DNA of 64,000 nt, taken from positions 53,766 to 117,765 of the forward strand of contig CAUDNR010000136.1 of assembly GCA_958430865.1 (NCBI GenBank). The letters run 5' to 3'. Shown piece after piece: positions 35,215 through 45,065 of this stretch; position 1 is the first letter of the stretch; every line of letters begins with the position of its first letter. Both the position numbers and the translations under genes were made by a program. The stretch is from Entrophospora sp. SA101. Its lineage: Eukaryota; Glomeromycota; Glomeromycetes; Entrophosporales; Entrophosporaceae. The notes below the pieces were generated by a model that made no database searches, had not been told where the DNA came from, and saw only the letters and a list, made by a program, of their open reading frames with translations.

Positions 35215-35831
35215 TAAGCACAAACGTTATAAGCGACTCTTTATTTGTGTTTCATAATGTACTTTAAAAAGTATATTACGGGTTCGTTTAATATCTCTAT
35301 AAATGGTTTGTAAAAGTCTTTGAGGGGCCACAGCAGTGTAGATGATCACCATCTTGCGCCATGGAGCAATGTAAATCGGGAATGTGACAGGTCAACACTT
35401 GTCTTGCAATTTTAGATTGGATTTTTTAAAGCCATCGTCATTTTTGGCCATGTGCTTAAACTCGGGAAATAAAACTAAACGATGGTTTTCACACAACAAT
35501 TTGCAATTTTCAATGATCCGTAAGATTATAAATTTCCTTGTCGATTTGGAGCATGCATCAACGCTTATATCTTCCATGCTTCCATGAATATAGTGCGAGC
35601 ATAAATGATTCGTTCTACTTTCCCCGTTCTATAACCTCACAACTTTGTTTGTATCCGGTCATGAAAGTTCTCATTCTTAGACCAAGAGAAATGATGCCAG
35701 CGTCTCTATTCTCTTTAACCACTGAAAATTTAAGTCCTCGATTACCAGCCTTAATTTCAAGTGGTGGCTTAGGTATAACCCGTCGATATGAGGCGACGTT
35801 ATATTGTAATCTTTCGGGTATTTCTCATTTG
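35215..35831 (-). pseudogene. Fanzor/TnpB-type RNA-guided nuclease relic
   Basis: Minus-strand frames carry the ordered motifs of a TnpB/Fanzor RuvC domain. First comes IPKPPLEIKAGNRGLKFSVV, then the RuvC-I block SLGLRMRTFMTGYKQSCEVI, which matches the family pattern SLDPGVRTFMTGY with the catalytic Asp replaced by Gly. After a frameshift, CKLLCENHRLVLFPEFKHM matches RuvC-II with its Glu. Further on YRDIKRTRNILFK matches the RuvC-III DRDxNGARNI block, and a Cys/His-rich stretch before it fits the zinc finger. Several stops and frame changes make it non-functional. The N-terminal half is missing. Fanzor proteins are eukaryotic TnpB relatives found in fungi and often ride on transposons. Confidence 0.75.
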
Positions 35832-35839
35832 ATTTAATA

Positions 35840-35945
35840 CCGTTGAGGAATGAAAAATTAACCATTTTTTCTTCCTAAAATCATTCGAGGAATGAAAATC
35901 AACCAGTTTTTCTTCTAAATCATTCGAGGAATGAAATTGATTGCC
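35840..35945. repeat. About 40-bp tandem repeat beside the Fanzor relic
   Basis: Three imperfect copies of a unit starting GAGGAATGAAAA and ending TTCTTCTAAATCATTC, at about 35847, 35886 and 35925. They replace the expected N-terminal coding part of the relic. Confidence 0.65.
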
Positions 35946-37022
35946 TTTTTAATTTTTAAAAGTTTTTCAATATGCCAAACTCTAACGTGATATGATATAT
36001 CTAATTTTCTCGTAAATATTTTTTATATTAATATCAATATTACCGATCCTGAACATTTATTTGTTATATGTCCAATACACAACACCGATATTTTTTTAAT
36101 CAAAATTCTGACCCAAGAGCTTTCGGTTTTCTAGAAGATGATCAAGGGGAAGATTGTTTAGATCGCTAGGTGTTGGTTTAGCTTAATCAACCTCCCAAAA
36201 GCGAATTACAATCTTTTTAAAGAATCATCCCACTGACTTGAGCACAATGATTCACTCACTATATGGTACGATTTTCAAAGGTAATAGAAAAATCTATTTT
36301 AAATTGATCAGCGAATCGTATGATTTTTATATTAATAGTATTGCATCGCAGGATTTGTTTATACACATGCACCATTATTAATTGTAATAAATGGCAGCAG
36401 CGTGTTTCTTGAACGCAACCTTTTTCCAAAGTGGATAGATCAAAAAAAAAGGACAAATTTCACGTGATGCTTTAGCTACAAATTTTGGTTCAGAATCTAA
36501 AACTTGGCACAAGAAGGCATTTTCAATGCACCAGGAAATTAAAATTAATGTATATAAGAAGGGAAGTTGGGGTTTGGTTTCGAATAAATAAAAAAGATAG
36601 CAAAGAAACGGTAGCGTTGTTGTCATTACAAGCAGCATCGGAAAACAGAAACAGATGAAAAAAATTTTTGTGAGAAATTTGAATGGTATTGAATATTATT
36701 ATTAAAATCATGGTTATTTTTATCTCGTAACATGTGATTTAGGCATGCCAAGTAAAATTCCGTACAATGGTCTCGCTTCATTCATTTATTATTCACTTGA
36801 CATTTTTGTCATTTACAATGGTTACATGATTTTTTCTCCTTAAAAATTAATTTTTTGAAGCCATCTATTAATAACTATTTTCAAAAATGAATAGCTTTAC
36901 GTCACTCTGGGACTTTTTAGAATATTAATAAGCGTTAATGCAATGCTATGTATATAAAAAAAGTTTGTATAATGTTATCTAAATAAAAAAGTAAAGGACA
37001 ATTGTTTTAAAAATATCCATTA
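35946..37022. other. Intergenic with short protein-like scraps
   Basis: A plus-strand frame at about 36450-36590 reads a plausible fragment (GQISRDALATNFGSESKTWH, then KKAFSMHQEI) without known family, and a minus scrap near 36120-36170 reads TPSDLNNLPLDHLLEN. Neither has a start or complete exon. Probably relics. Confidence 0.35.
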
Positions 37023-37153
37023 ATGATGATGATAGTATCCAATTCTAATAATCAACAGTCGTACTATCACCACCATCATTGTTGTCTTCTTCATTTTCAT
37101 TGTTATAATTATTATTGTCATCATTATCAACATCAAATTGTTCTATTTCACCA

Positions 37154-38720
37154 TCACCTTTTACATTTCATTATCACGAATGTTCTTGTTAACTCCAATT
37201 TCATAATCATCAACTCCAATATATTCTTCACATCATCTAATCTTTCATTACTAATTTCTTCAATTTGATCATTTATTACACCCTCGCCATCACATTCATC
37301 ATCTTCTTCAAAAATTTGTCCATCTTCGTCCACTTCATAGTCTTCAACAACAACATCATCATTCTTATCAAGCAAACCACATGGTGACTCTAAATCAGGC
37401 TCTAGTTTTTTTGCTATTGATTCAAATCTTACATCACAAGAATAACCATTATTGAAATCAGGCATACTATATTTATTCCTCACATAGCTGGACTCTTGAT
37501 GGTCATGTTTATGCTCATTATCATTATCGTGATCATAATAAAATAATTGCTAATGTTTTTATCTTTTTTTAATGATGTTGATGATGAATTATTAGTAGCT
37601 GATATTGAATTTTGAATATCTGAAAAATTATAAAGATCAAGAAGATCCTTGACACATCCTTGCATCAAACACAAAGTGATGTAATTTGAAATCATAGTTA
37701 AAGATATATTATTATTAAATTACTGGCTGTGACTTCATGATTTCGATGAGACAGCAATCACCAAACTGACCCTTCAGTAAAATCATTAACATTCTCATCA
37801 TATCCATTACTATAATCATTAAATTCTATGCCTGGAGCTTTAGCAGAAATCAATAATGCAACACTTGCTATGATTGTTGGACTATAAAAAAGAGATAACA
37901 GTGCTTTATAACTGAAAATTTGAGAAAAAATAAATTAATCCAATAAATGCTTGTCCAATCATTCAATTAACTCAAATTTCATTTATTATTGACCATACTC
38001 CTTCTGCCAATTTTCTTATACATCATGTCTATAACCTAAAATTATTATTTTCATTTTCATTTTCTTTATCTTCTTCATATCCATTGACTACCTTTCATAT
38101 ACCTTATATAAACATGATAAAGATATTCAATTGAATAATCATAGCATAATGATTGGTTCCAATATTTTTATTATTGATCTCCAAAATTCGTATTCCTAAA
38201 ACATTTCAATAAATAAATAGATTATATGATAATACAGCATATATCATATAAATACAATAATAATAGTAACCAAATTACCACTTTCTCTAATCTGTTAGGT
38301 CTTCATAGTAAACCCTTGCACATGATATTGTGACATCAAGCATTTTCTGATCGATTCTTCTGCTTTACATGCCAAAAATATGCCTTTAGATTGTATAAAT
38401 CATATAAATAAATGCATACAAGTGTAATATATAAATGTATATGATGTAGAGTTCCACCTTGCTATCAAATTTTCCTAAACTGTTTAACATGTAGAATTGC
38501 CGAAAAATAGGTTATAGCCATAGATACAGTGATTTGAGGATTAAATAAAATAAGATCTTTTATTTAAAATGATTGCAGTAGAAATAGCTTCAGATGGTAA
38601 CGAACTTGAATAATGAATCGCGTTGTTTTCACTTTTATACATGTTCTTTTTCATAAGTAAATCCATCTTTTCTAGAGGGTGACTTTTCAACATAATCAGT
38701 CTTGTTAAATTTCCAAATGT
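37154..38720 (-). pseudogene. Cyclin K/T-like gene, degenerate
   Basis: Cyclin blocks appear in order on the minus strand. Near 38545-38715: IWKFNKTDYVEKSPSRKDGF, a stop and frameshift, then SSSLPSEAISTAIILNKRSY. Near 38350-38390: GIFLACKAEESIRKCLMSQY. Near 38110-38190: EYEFWRSIIKILEPII and, after a shift, YDYSIEYLYHVYI. Near 37770-37900: SYKALLSLFYSPTIIASVAL, matching the second cyclin fold. Near 37600-37700: QGCVKDLLDLYNFS. An acidic tail (DEDGQIFEEDDECDGEGV) follows at 37154-37540 after another frameshift. TPSR-like, ACK-EE and W-R words are typical of cyclin K/T/Ctk2, partners of CTD kinases. Some shifts lie in homopolymers and could be assembly errors, but stops occur elsewhere too. Confidence 0.65.
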
Positions 38721-38789
38721 GACTTCCATTTCAAGTTCCTTGTGACACATGAACAGGAAAACCACACCTACCTCAGTCAGTTGCACTAA

Positions 38790-39902
38790 CCGACCAGCTC
38801 TTTATTTTGAATGGGTATAGAGGTGACTATCTTATACCAAAAAGGGTAGGTAGGCTTTTGCTCGTCGAAAATTTTCTAAAAAAGTAGGTGTGGTAAAAAC
38901 TATTGAATGTGACCATCAACAACACTATGATTTGAAAGAGGACGTTTATATAATTCGAAGGAAAAAATGTCATCAGTTACATTGTAATTCATATTATTAG
39001 AATTAAATCAAATAGCATATACAGATAACTCGATAAGTTGGTCATGAATGGCTGGGAATGATGGACCAACTTGTTGAGAGAACCGACTTGTCAAGAACAC
39101 GTGACTCTATATTAGTTGTTCATGATTTTGTATACGTAAATGTGATTTTTAAAACAATATTTATTTAGACTGATCTTTTATATAGGTTGTTCGGAAGATT
39201 ATGAAATCAACCTTTTTATACATACAAAATATAATAAAAACATAAATGCATTGGTCATAATACAAAAAGAAATGATTTTTTCTTTTCTAAATTATCAAAT
39301 GAAATAATAAGTAATGCAATTAATGATGGATGTAATAAAATACAAATGTATTGTTCATCAAAAAAAGAAACGTTTTTCTGAGATAATTAATGATAAAATC
39401 AATAATATAATTAAAAAAAGAAACATTTTCTGAGAGAATAATAATAATGATACAATCAATGATGTAGCTAACAAGGTAATAAATGATATAACTGACTAAA
39501 TAATAAAATGTTAATTTTTTATGTAAAATATGATTTAGGATTAGAAGCACATGTACAAATGAATTGGTATTTAAAGCAGCCCAGGATTTGAAGATGAATC
39601 AAGTTGCAAATGCCATTAAAAAAAGAATATGCTTTAAAACAATTGGCTTCAAAAAATTTTTTGGAAAGACAATTCCAGATAAAAGAATTAGAAGGTAATA
39701 AACTGGATCTTTGTATTAAAACACAATTGATGGTTTTTAAATCAAATGAGGAGGATGAAACAGAAAGAGATACTCTGTATATAGGAAACCTCTTAATGAC
39801 TGCCAAAACTCTGCTGAACCTCTAATAAACAATTAGTGTATAACAATATTTTGTATTCAAAAAAATTTATTATAATTTTAAGTACCTTTTGCTGGAAACT
39901 TT
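38790..39902. other. Intergenic, with a doubtful ORF and a possible transposon end
   Basis: A TACAGATAACTCGATAAGTT word at about 39016-39036 looks like a pogo/Tigger-type terminal repeat, but I see no partner. A frame at 39604-39825 (+, 73 codons; KKEYALKQLASKNFLERQFQ) has no known family, starts with TTG, and is rated weak. Confidence 0.35.
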
Positions 39903-39974
39903 CTATATAAAGTAATTAAATTATAACTAATGAAAAGAAAATATAATATTAATTTAAAGTTGTATTTATTATTT

Positions 39975-41441
39975 TTATTTTTTATTAATTATTTGAAAAA
40001 CTTCTAATTCATCAAATTTACTACCATTTACTATATTAATGCCACTATAAGCACATGGGCTACTACCAATATCATCATCTACATTAAAATAAACATCACC
40101 ATAACCAAACCAAGGTAAACAAGAAGAATTACACCAAAATGCATACTCATAATTATTATTGATAACATAACTAAATTTTGCAGTGTTAATATTATTTCTA
40201 TTACTTATATTAAATATAAAACTTCCTGTTGTATTTTTAAATCCACCATTTCCATTCCAATCAAGTGGATTATAGCCACCAACTATTTGATTTGAATTTT
40301 GTATTTTGCCAATTACAAGAGTTTTGTTGATATTGTCACATTTTTGATGAAATGTAGCTACATTTAAACCATCTCTGCTACTACGATATAAAAGTTTGAA
40401 TTCGTATTTGACTTCACTGAATGAGGTATATGGTGGACTTTTTCTATCAATCAAACTTGCAAAAAGCAAAGTAAGGTTTTGATTAATTGTCAATGATTTA
40501 AATTTTGAGATTCTTGGTGGTAATAAATTTAAAGTTTGTTGACTATCAGGGTATAAATGAGATTGTAAAAGGGGTTTCCATAAAGTCCTAGGAAAGAGTA
40601 TATTATATGGTTCAATTTTATTAAAAAAATCATCTTTAGAAATATCCTGAAATCTTATTAAAGAAATAAATTCTTTTAATGTGTTGCCTAAATCAGCAAA
40701 ATTTTGTAATGACCAATCTTCAACATTGATATTATTGATTTCAGGATGTTTTGCTAATCCCCATTTAAGAATGCTTTCCCAAATAACTATCTCATCAATA
40801 GAAAAGTCATCCCTTTTGAGAATTTCCAATAAAATTGGTTTTTCCAATAATTTAAATTCACTTGATTCAAATAATTTTTCACTATACTCGTAAAATTTTT
40901 CCAAATAGATATTTTTCAATTCATTAAAATTTTCATTAGCATAGATCAATTGTAGAATTTTAACTGGATTTTCTTTTATATAATTTTCATAATTTTCAAT
41001 AAAATATTTCATTATATATTCATAAAGTGACTCAATACCAAATACATCTGCTGCAGTTAATAGTTCTAATATTTCAACACCAGAATAATTTTCAAATTCA
41101 ATTTTGCATGTATATAAAAATCTTAAAAAATAAATAAATTATTAAGCAGATTATTGGAATTCAAAACAATAAATAAATAAATTTATTTGAACTTACTTGA
41201 GAATAGGATTGAAAAGTTTTTCACTGATGTTGGTTTTCTTAACAATATAATAACCATTTTCTTTTGTTGTATTATTTAATTCATTGCTGAAAAATGGACA
41301 ATGAGCTGATATTATAGATGCATGTGCATGAATTTCTTTAATGTTTGGTTCTACACCTACATATATTTTTACATCATAAAAATCTTCAGTATTTAACAAC
41401 CTTTCATTTTCATTAAAATATTTTTCAAATATTGAATTCAT
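39975..41441 (-). CDS. BTB-BACK-TLDc protein, copy A
   Basis: Two exons (41441-41197 and 41121-39975), 463 residues. BTB domain about residues 20-115 (FYDVKIYVGVEPNIKEIHAH, then SAHCPFFSNEL), BACK about 125-225 (LLEILKRDDFSIDEIVIWES, LKWGLAKH), TLDc about 275-463 (FKLLYRSSRDGLNVATFHQK, IVGGYNPLDW, YSGINIVNGSKFDELEVFQI). This combination is greatly expanded in arbuscular mycorrhizal fungi. BTB-BACK proteins commonly serve as Cullin-3 adaptors; TLDc binds the V-ATPase in some proteins, so a degradation or V-ATPase-related role is inferred. It is a tandem duplicate of the gene at 42442-43911; about 1.0 kb, including the intron, is identical. Confidence 0.92.
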
Positions 41442-41684
41442 TTTTTAAAGATAAAAAAATGTGAATGGTCAATCACATGTTACAATTAAATTATTATGCA
41501 AAATTTTCTTTTGATCTGCAATATTTTGTTAAAATCAAATACACAAATTTTTTTTTCAAAATGACAACTATTGAAATTATTATCATTCAAGAACAACTAA
41601 AAACGCAAATAAAGAATTAACAGGAGTAAAAGAGGAGTTGAATGCACTCCTCTATAAATAAATGGTCTCATCTGGTTGTGTTTA

Positions 41685-41757
41685 CTTCATCAACAATCAC
41701 TTTGTCAACAATCATTTTGTCAACACATATTTTGTCAACAATTCATTTTGTCAACAA
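41685..41757 (-). repeat. GTTGAC repeat arm (copy A, left)
   Basis: Four copies of ATTTTGTCAACA-type words. It corresponds to the arm with intact GTCGAC at 44405-44432 and is inverted relative to 42060-42085. Confidence 0.65.
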
Positions 41758-42441
41758 ACACTTCATGATAGTGATGGTGATGATATTGTCACTGACTATT
41801 TTGGTGATTATAATAATTGATGGTGATTATTGTTTTTAATAGTGTGAATCAGACAAATTGACAATATGCTAATGAATAGTATTGAGGCTTCATTTCAATC
41901 AAACTCAGGAATATTTATTTTTTTGACAATGATTCTTTTCAAAATGCATGAAATTCAGTCATTAATACACTTGCAAACTAATTAGTATCCAAATTTCCTG
42001 ATACTTCTGAAATCATAATTCCTATAACCAATGCATATGTTACTCTAAAATCATATAAACTGTTGACAAAACAAATCAAACCCATTATGTTTAAAAGTTT
42101 ATTACAATTTTTAAGAATTTGTTTTAAAAAGATAATGATTTTACAGAGATTTTATTTTATTTGAATGTTAATGTGGTATTTGTACTTCCTGTTTGTTCAA
42201 GTGAGGACTCAAACAAAGTTATCTTCTGCTCTCACTTTTCCAAGTGAAGACCAGAAGTTCATTTGCTACCATTAAATTGGTTAAATGTCCAATAAAAATT
42301 TTTTATTAGTTATTTATATTGTCTCCTCACACTAGTAAACTAACATGCTCAATGTATATAAAGTAATTAAACTATAACTAATGAAAAACATATGAAAAAT
42401 ATATAAAGAAATACAATAATAATTTAACACTGTATTTATTG
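41758..42441. other. Spacer between the two BTB-TLDc copies
   Basis: No gene. 41758-42060 parallels 44433-45015 of the second copy, minus two insertions there. An inverted GTTGAC arm lies at 42060-42085. From about 42356 on, the sequence parallels the 3' flank of copy A (39903-39974), marking the start of the second duplicated unit. Confidence 0.55.
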
Positions 42442-43911
42442 TTATTTTTTTTTATCAATTATTTGAAAAACTTCCAATTCATCAAATCTACTGCCATGTG
42501 TTATATTGATGTGACTATAATTTGTTATTGTGCTATAAATAGTACCCTCAGTTTGAAAATGAATATCATTAACACCAAAAACAGCTAAACATGAAGGATT
42601 GCAGTAAATTGCATTATGATGATGATGATTGATAACATAACTAAATTGTGCAGTATTAATATTATTTCTATTATTTATATTAAATATAAAACTTTCAGTT
42701 GTATTTTTAAATACACTATCTCCATTCCAACTAAGGGGATTATAACCACCAACTATTTGCTCAGAATTTTGTATTTTGCCAACTACAAAAGTTTTGTTGA
42801 TATTATTGCATTTTTGATGAAATGTAGCTACATTTAAACCATCTCTGCTACTACGATATAGAAGTTTGAATTTGTATTTGACTTCATTGAATGAGGTATA
42901 TGGTGGACTTTTTCTATCAATCAAACTTGCAAAAAGCAAAGTAAGGTTTTGATTAATTGTCAATGATTTAAATTTTGAGATTCTTGGTGGTAATAAATTT
43001 AAAGTTTGTTGACTATCAGGGTATAAATGAGATTGTAAAAGGGGTTTCCATAAAGTCCTAGGAAAGAGTATATTATATGGTTCAATTTTATTAAAAAAAT
43101 CATCTTTAGAAATATCCTGAAATCTTATTAAAGAAATAAATTCTTTTAATGTGTTGCCTAAATCAGCAAAATTTTGTAATGACCAATCTTCAACATTGAT
43201 ATTATTGATTTCAGGATGTTTTGCTAATCCCCATTTAAGAATGCTTTCCCAAATAACTATCTCATCAATAGAAAAGTCATCCCTTTTGAGAATTTCCAAT
43301 AAAATTGGTTTTTCCAATAATTTAAATTCACTTGATTCAAATAATTTTTCACTATACTCGTAAAATTTTTCCAAATAGATATTTTTCAATTCATTAAAAT
43401 TTTCATTAGCATAGATCAATTGTAGAATTTTAACTGGATTTTCTTTTATATAATTTTCATAATTTTCAATAAAATATTTCATTATATATTCATAAAGTGA
43501 CTCAATACCAAATACATCTGCTGCAGTTAATAGTTCTAATATTTCAACACCAGAATAATTTTCAAATTCAATTTTGCATGTATATAAAAATCTTAAAAAA
43601 TAAATAAATTATTAAGCAGATTATTGGAATTCAAAACAATAAATAAATAAATTTATTTGAACTTACTTGAGAATAGGATTGAAAAGTTTTTCACTGATGT
43701 TGGTTTTCTTAACAATATAATAACCATTTTCTTTTGTTGTATTATTTAATTCATTGCTGAAAAATGGACAATGAGCTGATATTATAGATGCATGTGCATG
43801 AATTTCTTTAATGTTTGGTTCTACACCTACATATATTTTTACATCATAAAAATCTTCAGTATTTAACAACCTTTCATTTTCATTAAAATATTTTTCAAAT
43901 ATTGAATTCAT
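42442..43911 (-). CDS. BTB-BACK-TLDc protein, copy B
   Basis: Two exons (43911-43667 and 43591-42442), 464 residues, same layout as copy A. The BTB, BACK and first part of TLDc are identical to copy A in sequence, but the last about 150 residues differ at many positions (for example IVGGYNPLSWNGDSVFKN, then YCNPSCLAVFGVNDIHFQTE). So the two genes differ only in the outer TLDc face. Spacing between copies is 2470 bp. Role as for copy A. Confidence 0.92.
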
Positions 43912-44404
43912 TTTTTAAAGATAATAAAATGTGAATGGCCAATCACATGTTACAATTAAATTATTATTATTATGCAGGTTTTAAAAGTATATAAAAAAAC
44001 TTTTTTTTATCACTTGATCTGCAATATTTTGTCAAACAAACAATTTTTTTTTCAAAATAACTATCAAAATCATTATCATTCAAGAACAATAAAAACGCAA
44101 ATAAAGGGTTAGCAGGAGTAAAAGAGGAGTCGAATGCACGCCTCTATAAATGCACGGTCTCGTCCGGTCCAAAGGGAATGCACTTATGGAGGGTTGACTA
44201 TATTGTAAATTCAGTATACAAAAATAAATAAAATCCACTTTATAATAATTCAACTCAAACATAGATTTTGATGAAACATTAATTCTGATGAGTTTTATCA
44301 TTCCATTAGTGATGATTATGAAAGTACTAAAAATTTTACCGATTCGGAATCAAACTTCGATAGTATCAATAATTTACCCGGCCACGTTTACTTCTTCGGC
44401 ATAT

Positions 44405-45065
44405 ATTTCGTCGACAGTTCATTTCGTCGACAAACTCTTCATAATAGTGATGGTGATATAGATAGGCGTCTAAATTGTTTTTGGGGTTGTCTAAAGTCAA
44501 AAATGTCTAAATTAATATAAATAGTAATGGTTTGCTTTAAATATAACTAAAAGTCACTTGGATATGCACAAAAATCCACAAAAATCAATAAATTATCCAA
44601 TAAAAATTCAATTTCAACATTTATACAATCATGGTCTCAATCGTCTAAATGTCTAAATTAATCTATATTTTAGACATTGTCTAAATAATTTAGTTTAGAC
44701 GCCCATCTATAATAGACGGTGATGATATTGTCACCGACTGTTTTGGTGATTATAATAATTGATAATAATTATTGTTTTTAATAATGTGAATTCTGACAAA
44801 TTGCTAATTAATAGTATGAGATTTCGTTTGAATCAAAATATTTATTTTTCCGCATGAAATTCAGTCATTAGTATGCTCGCAAACCAATTAGTACCCAAAT
44901 TTTCTTTTTATCTAAATTTCCTGATGCTTCTGAAATCATGATTCCTAGGTTCAATCAGAATTAACTACTAAACAAATTATATTAATAATTATAATCAATG
45001 CATATGTTGCGTTAAAATCATCGACGAAATGACTGTCGACGAAGTGATTGTCGATGAAATGAATC
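44405..45065. mobile_element. Element with GTCGAC-rich inverted arms (copy B)
   Basis: The left arm (44405-44432, TTTCGTCGACAGTTCATTTC) and right arm (45020-45065, GACTGTCGACGAAGTGATTG) are inverted relative to each other and built from short subrepeats. The interior codes for nothing and hosts a second MITE at 44459-44709. The element family is unknown to me; subterminal repeats like these are found in several DNA transposon groups. Copy A (41685-42085) is the same element without the nested MITE and with most CpG sites changed. Confidence 0.55.
44459..44709. mobile_element. Nested MITE, 251 bp
   Basis: Ends TAGATAGGCGTCTAAA and TTTAGACGCCCATCTA are inverted repeats of 16 bp with one mismatch. 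The element is absent from the matching place in the duplicated copy (near 41770). The words TAATAGTGATGGTGATA (left) and TAATAGACGGTGATGATA (right) flank it, suggesting a duplicated target, though not a clean 8-bp one. The interior is rich in GTCTAAA/TTTAGAC. Confidence 0.75.

Noticed and set aside
36378..36711. Two hydrophobic minus-strand ORFs
   Set aside because: No exon context or family; the opposite strand has a more protein-like scrap, so these are probably shadows.
39604..39825. 73-codon plus-strand ORF
   Set aside because: TTG start, no domain and no supported exons; mentioned only as doubtful.
41685..41757. Regular GTCAACA words considered as a CRISPR or regulatory array
   Set aside because: Spacing and inverted partner arms fit transposon subterminal repeats; no spacers.
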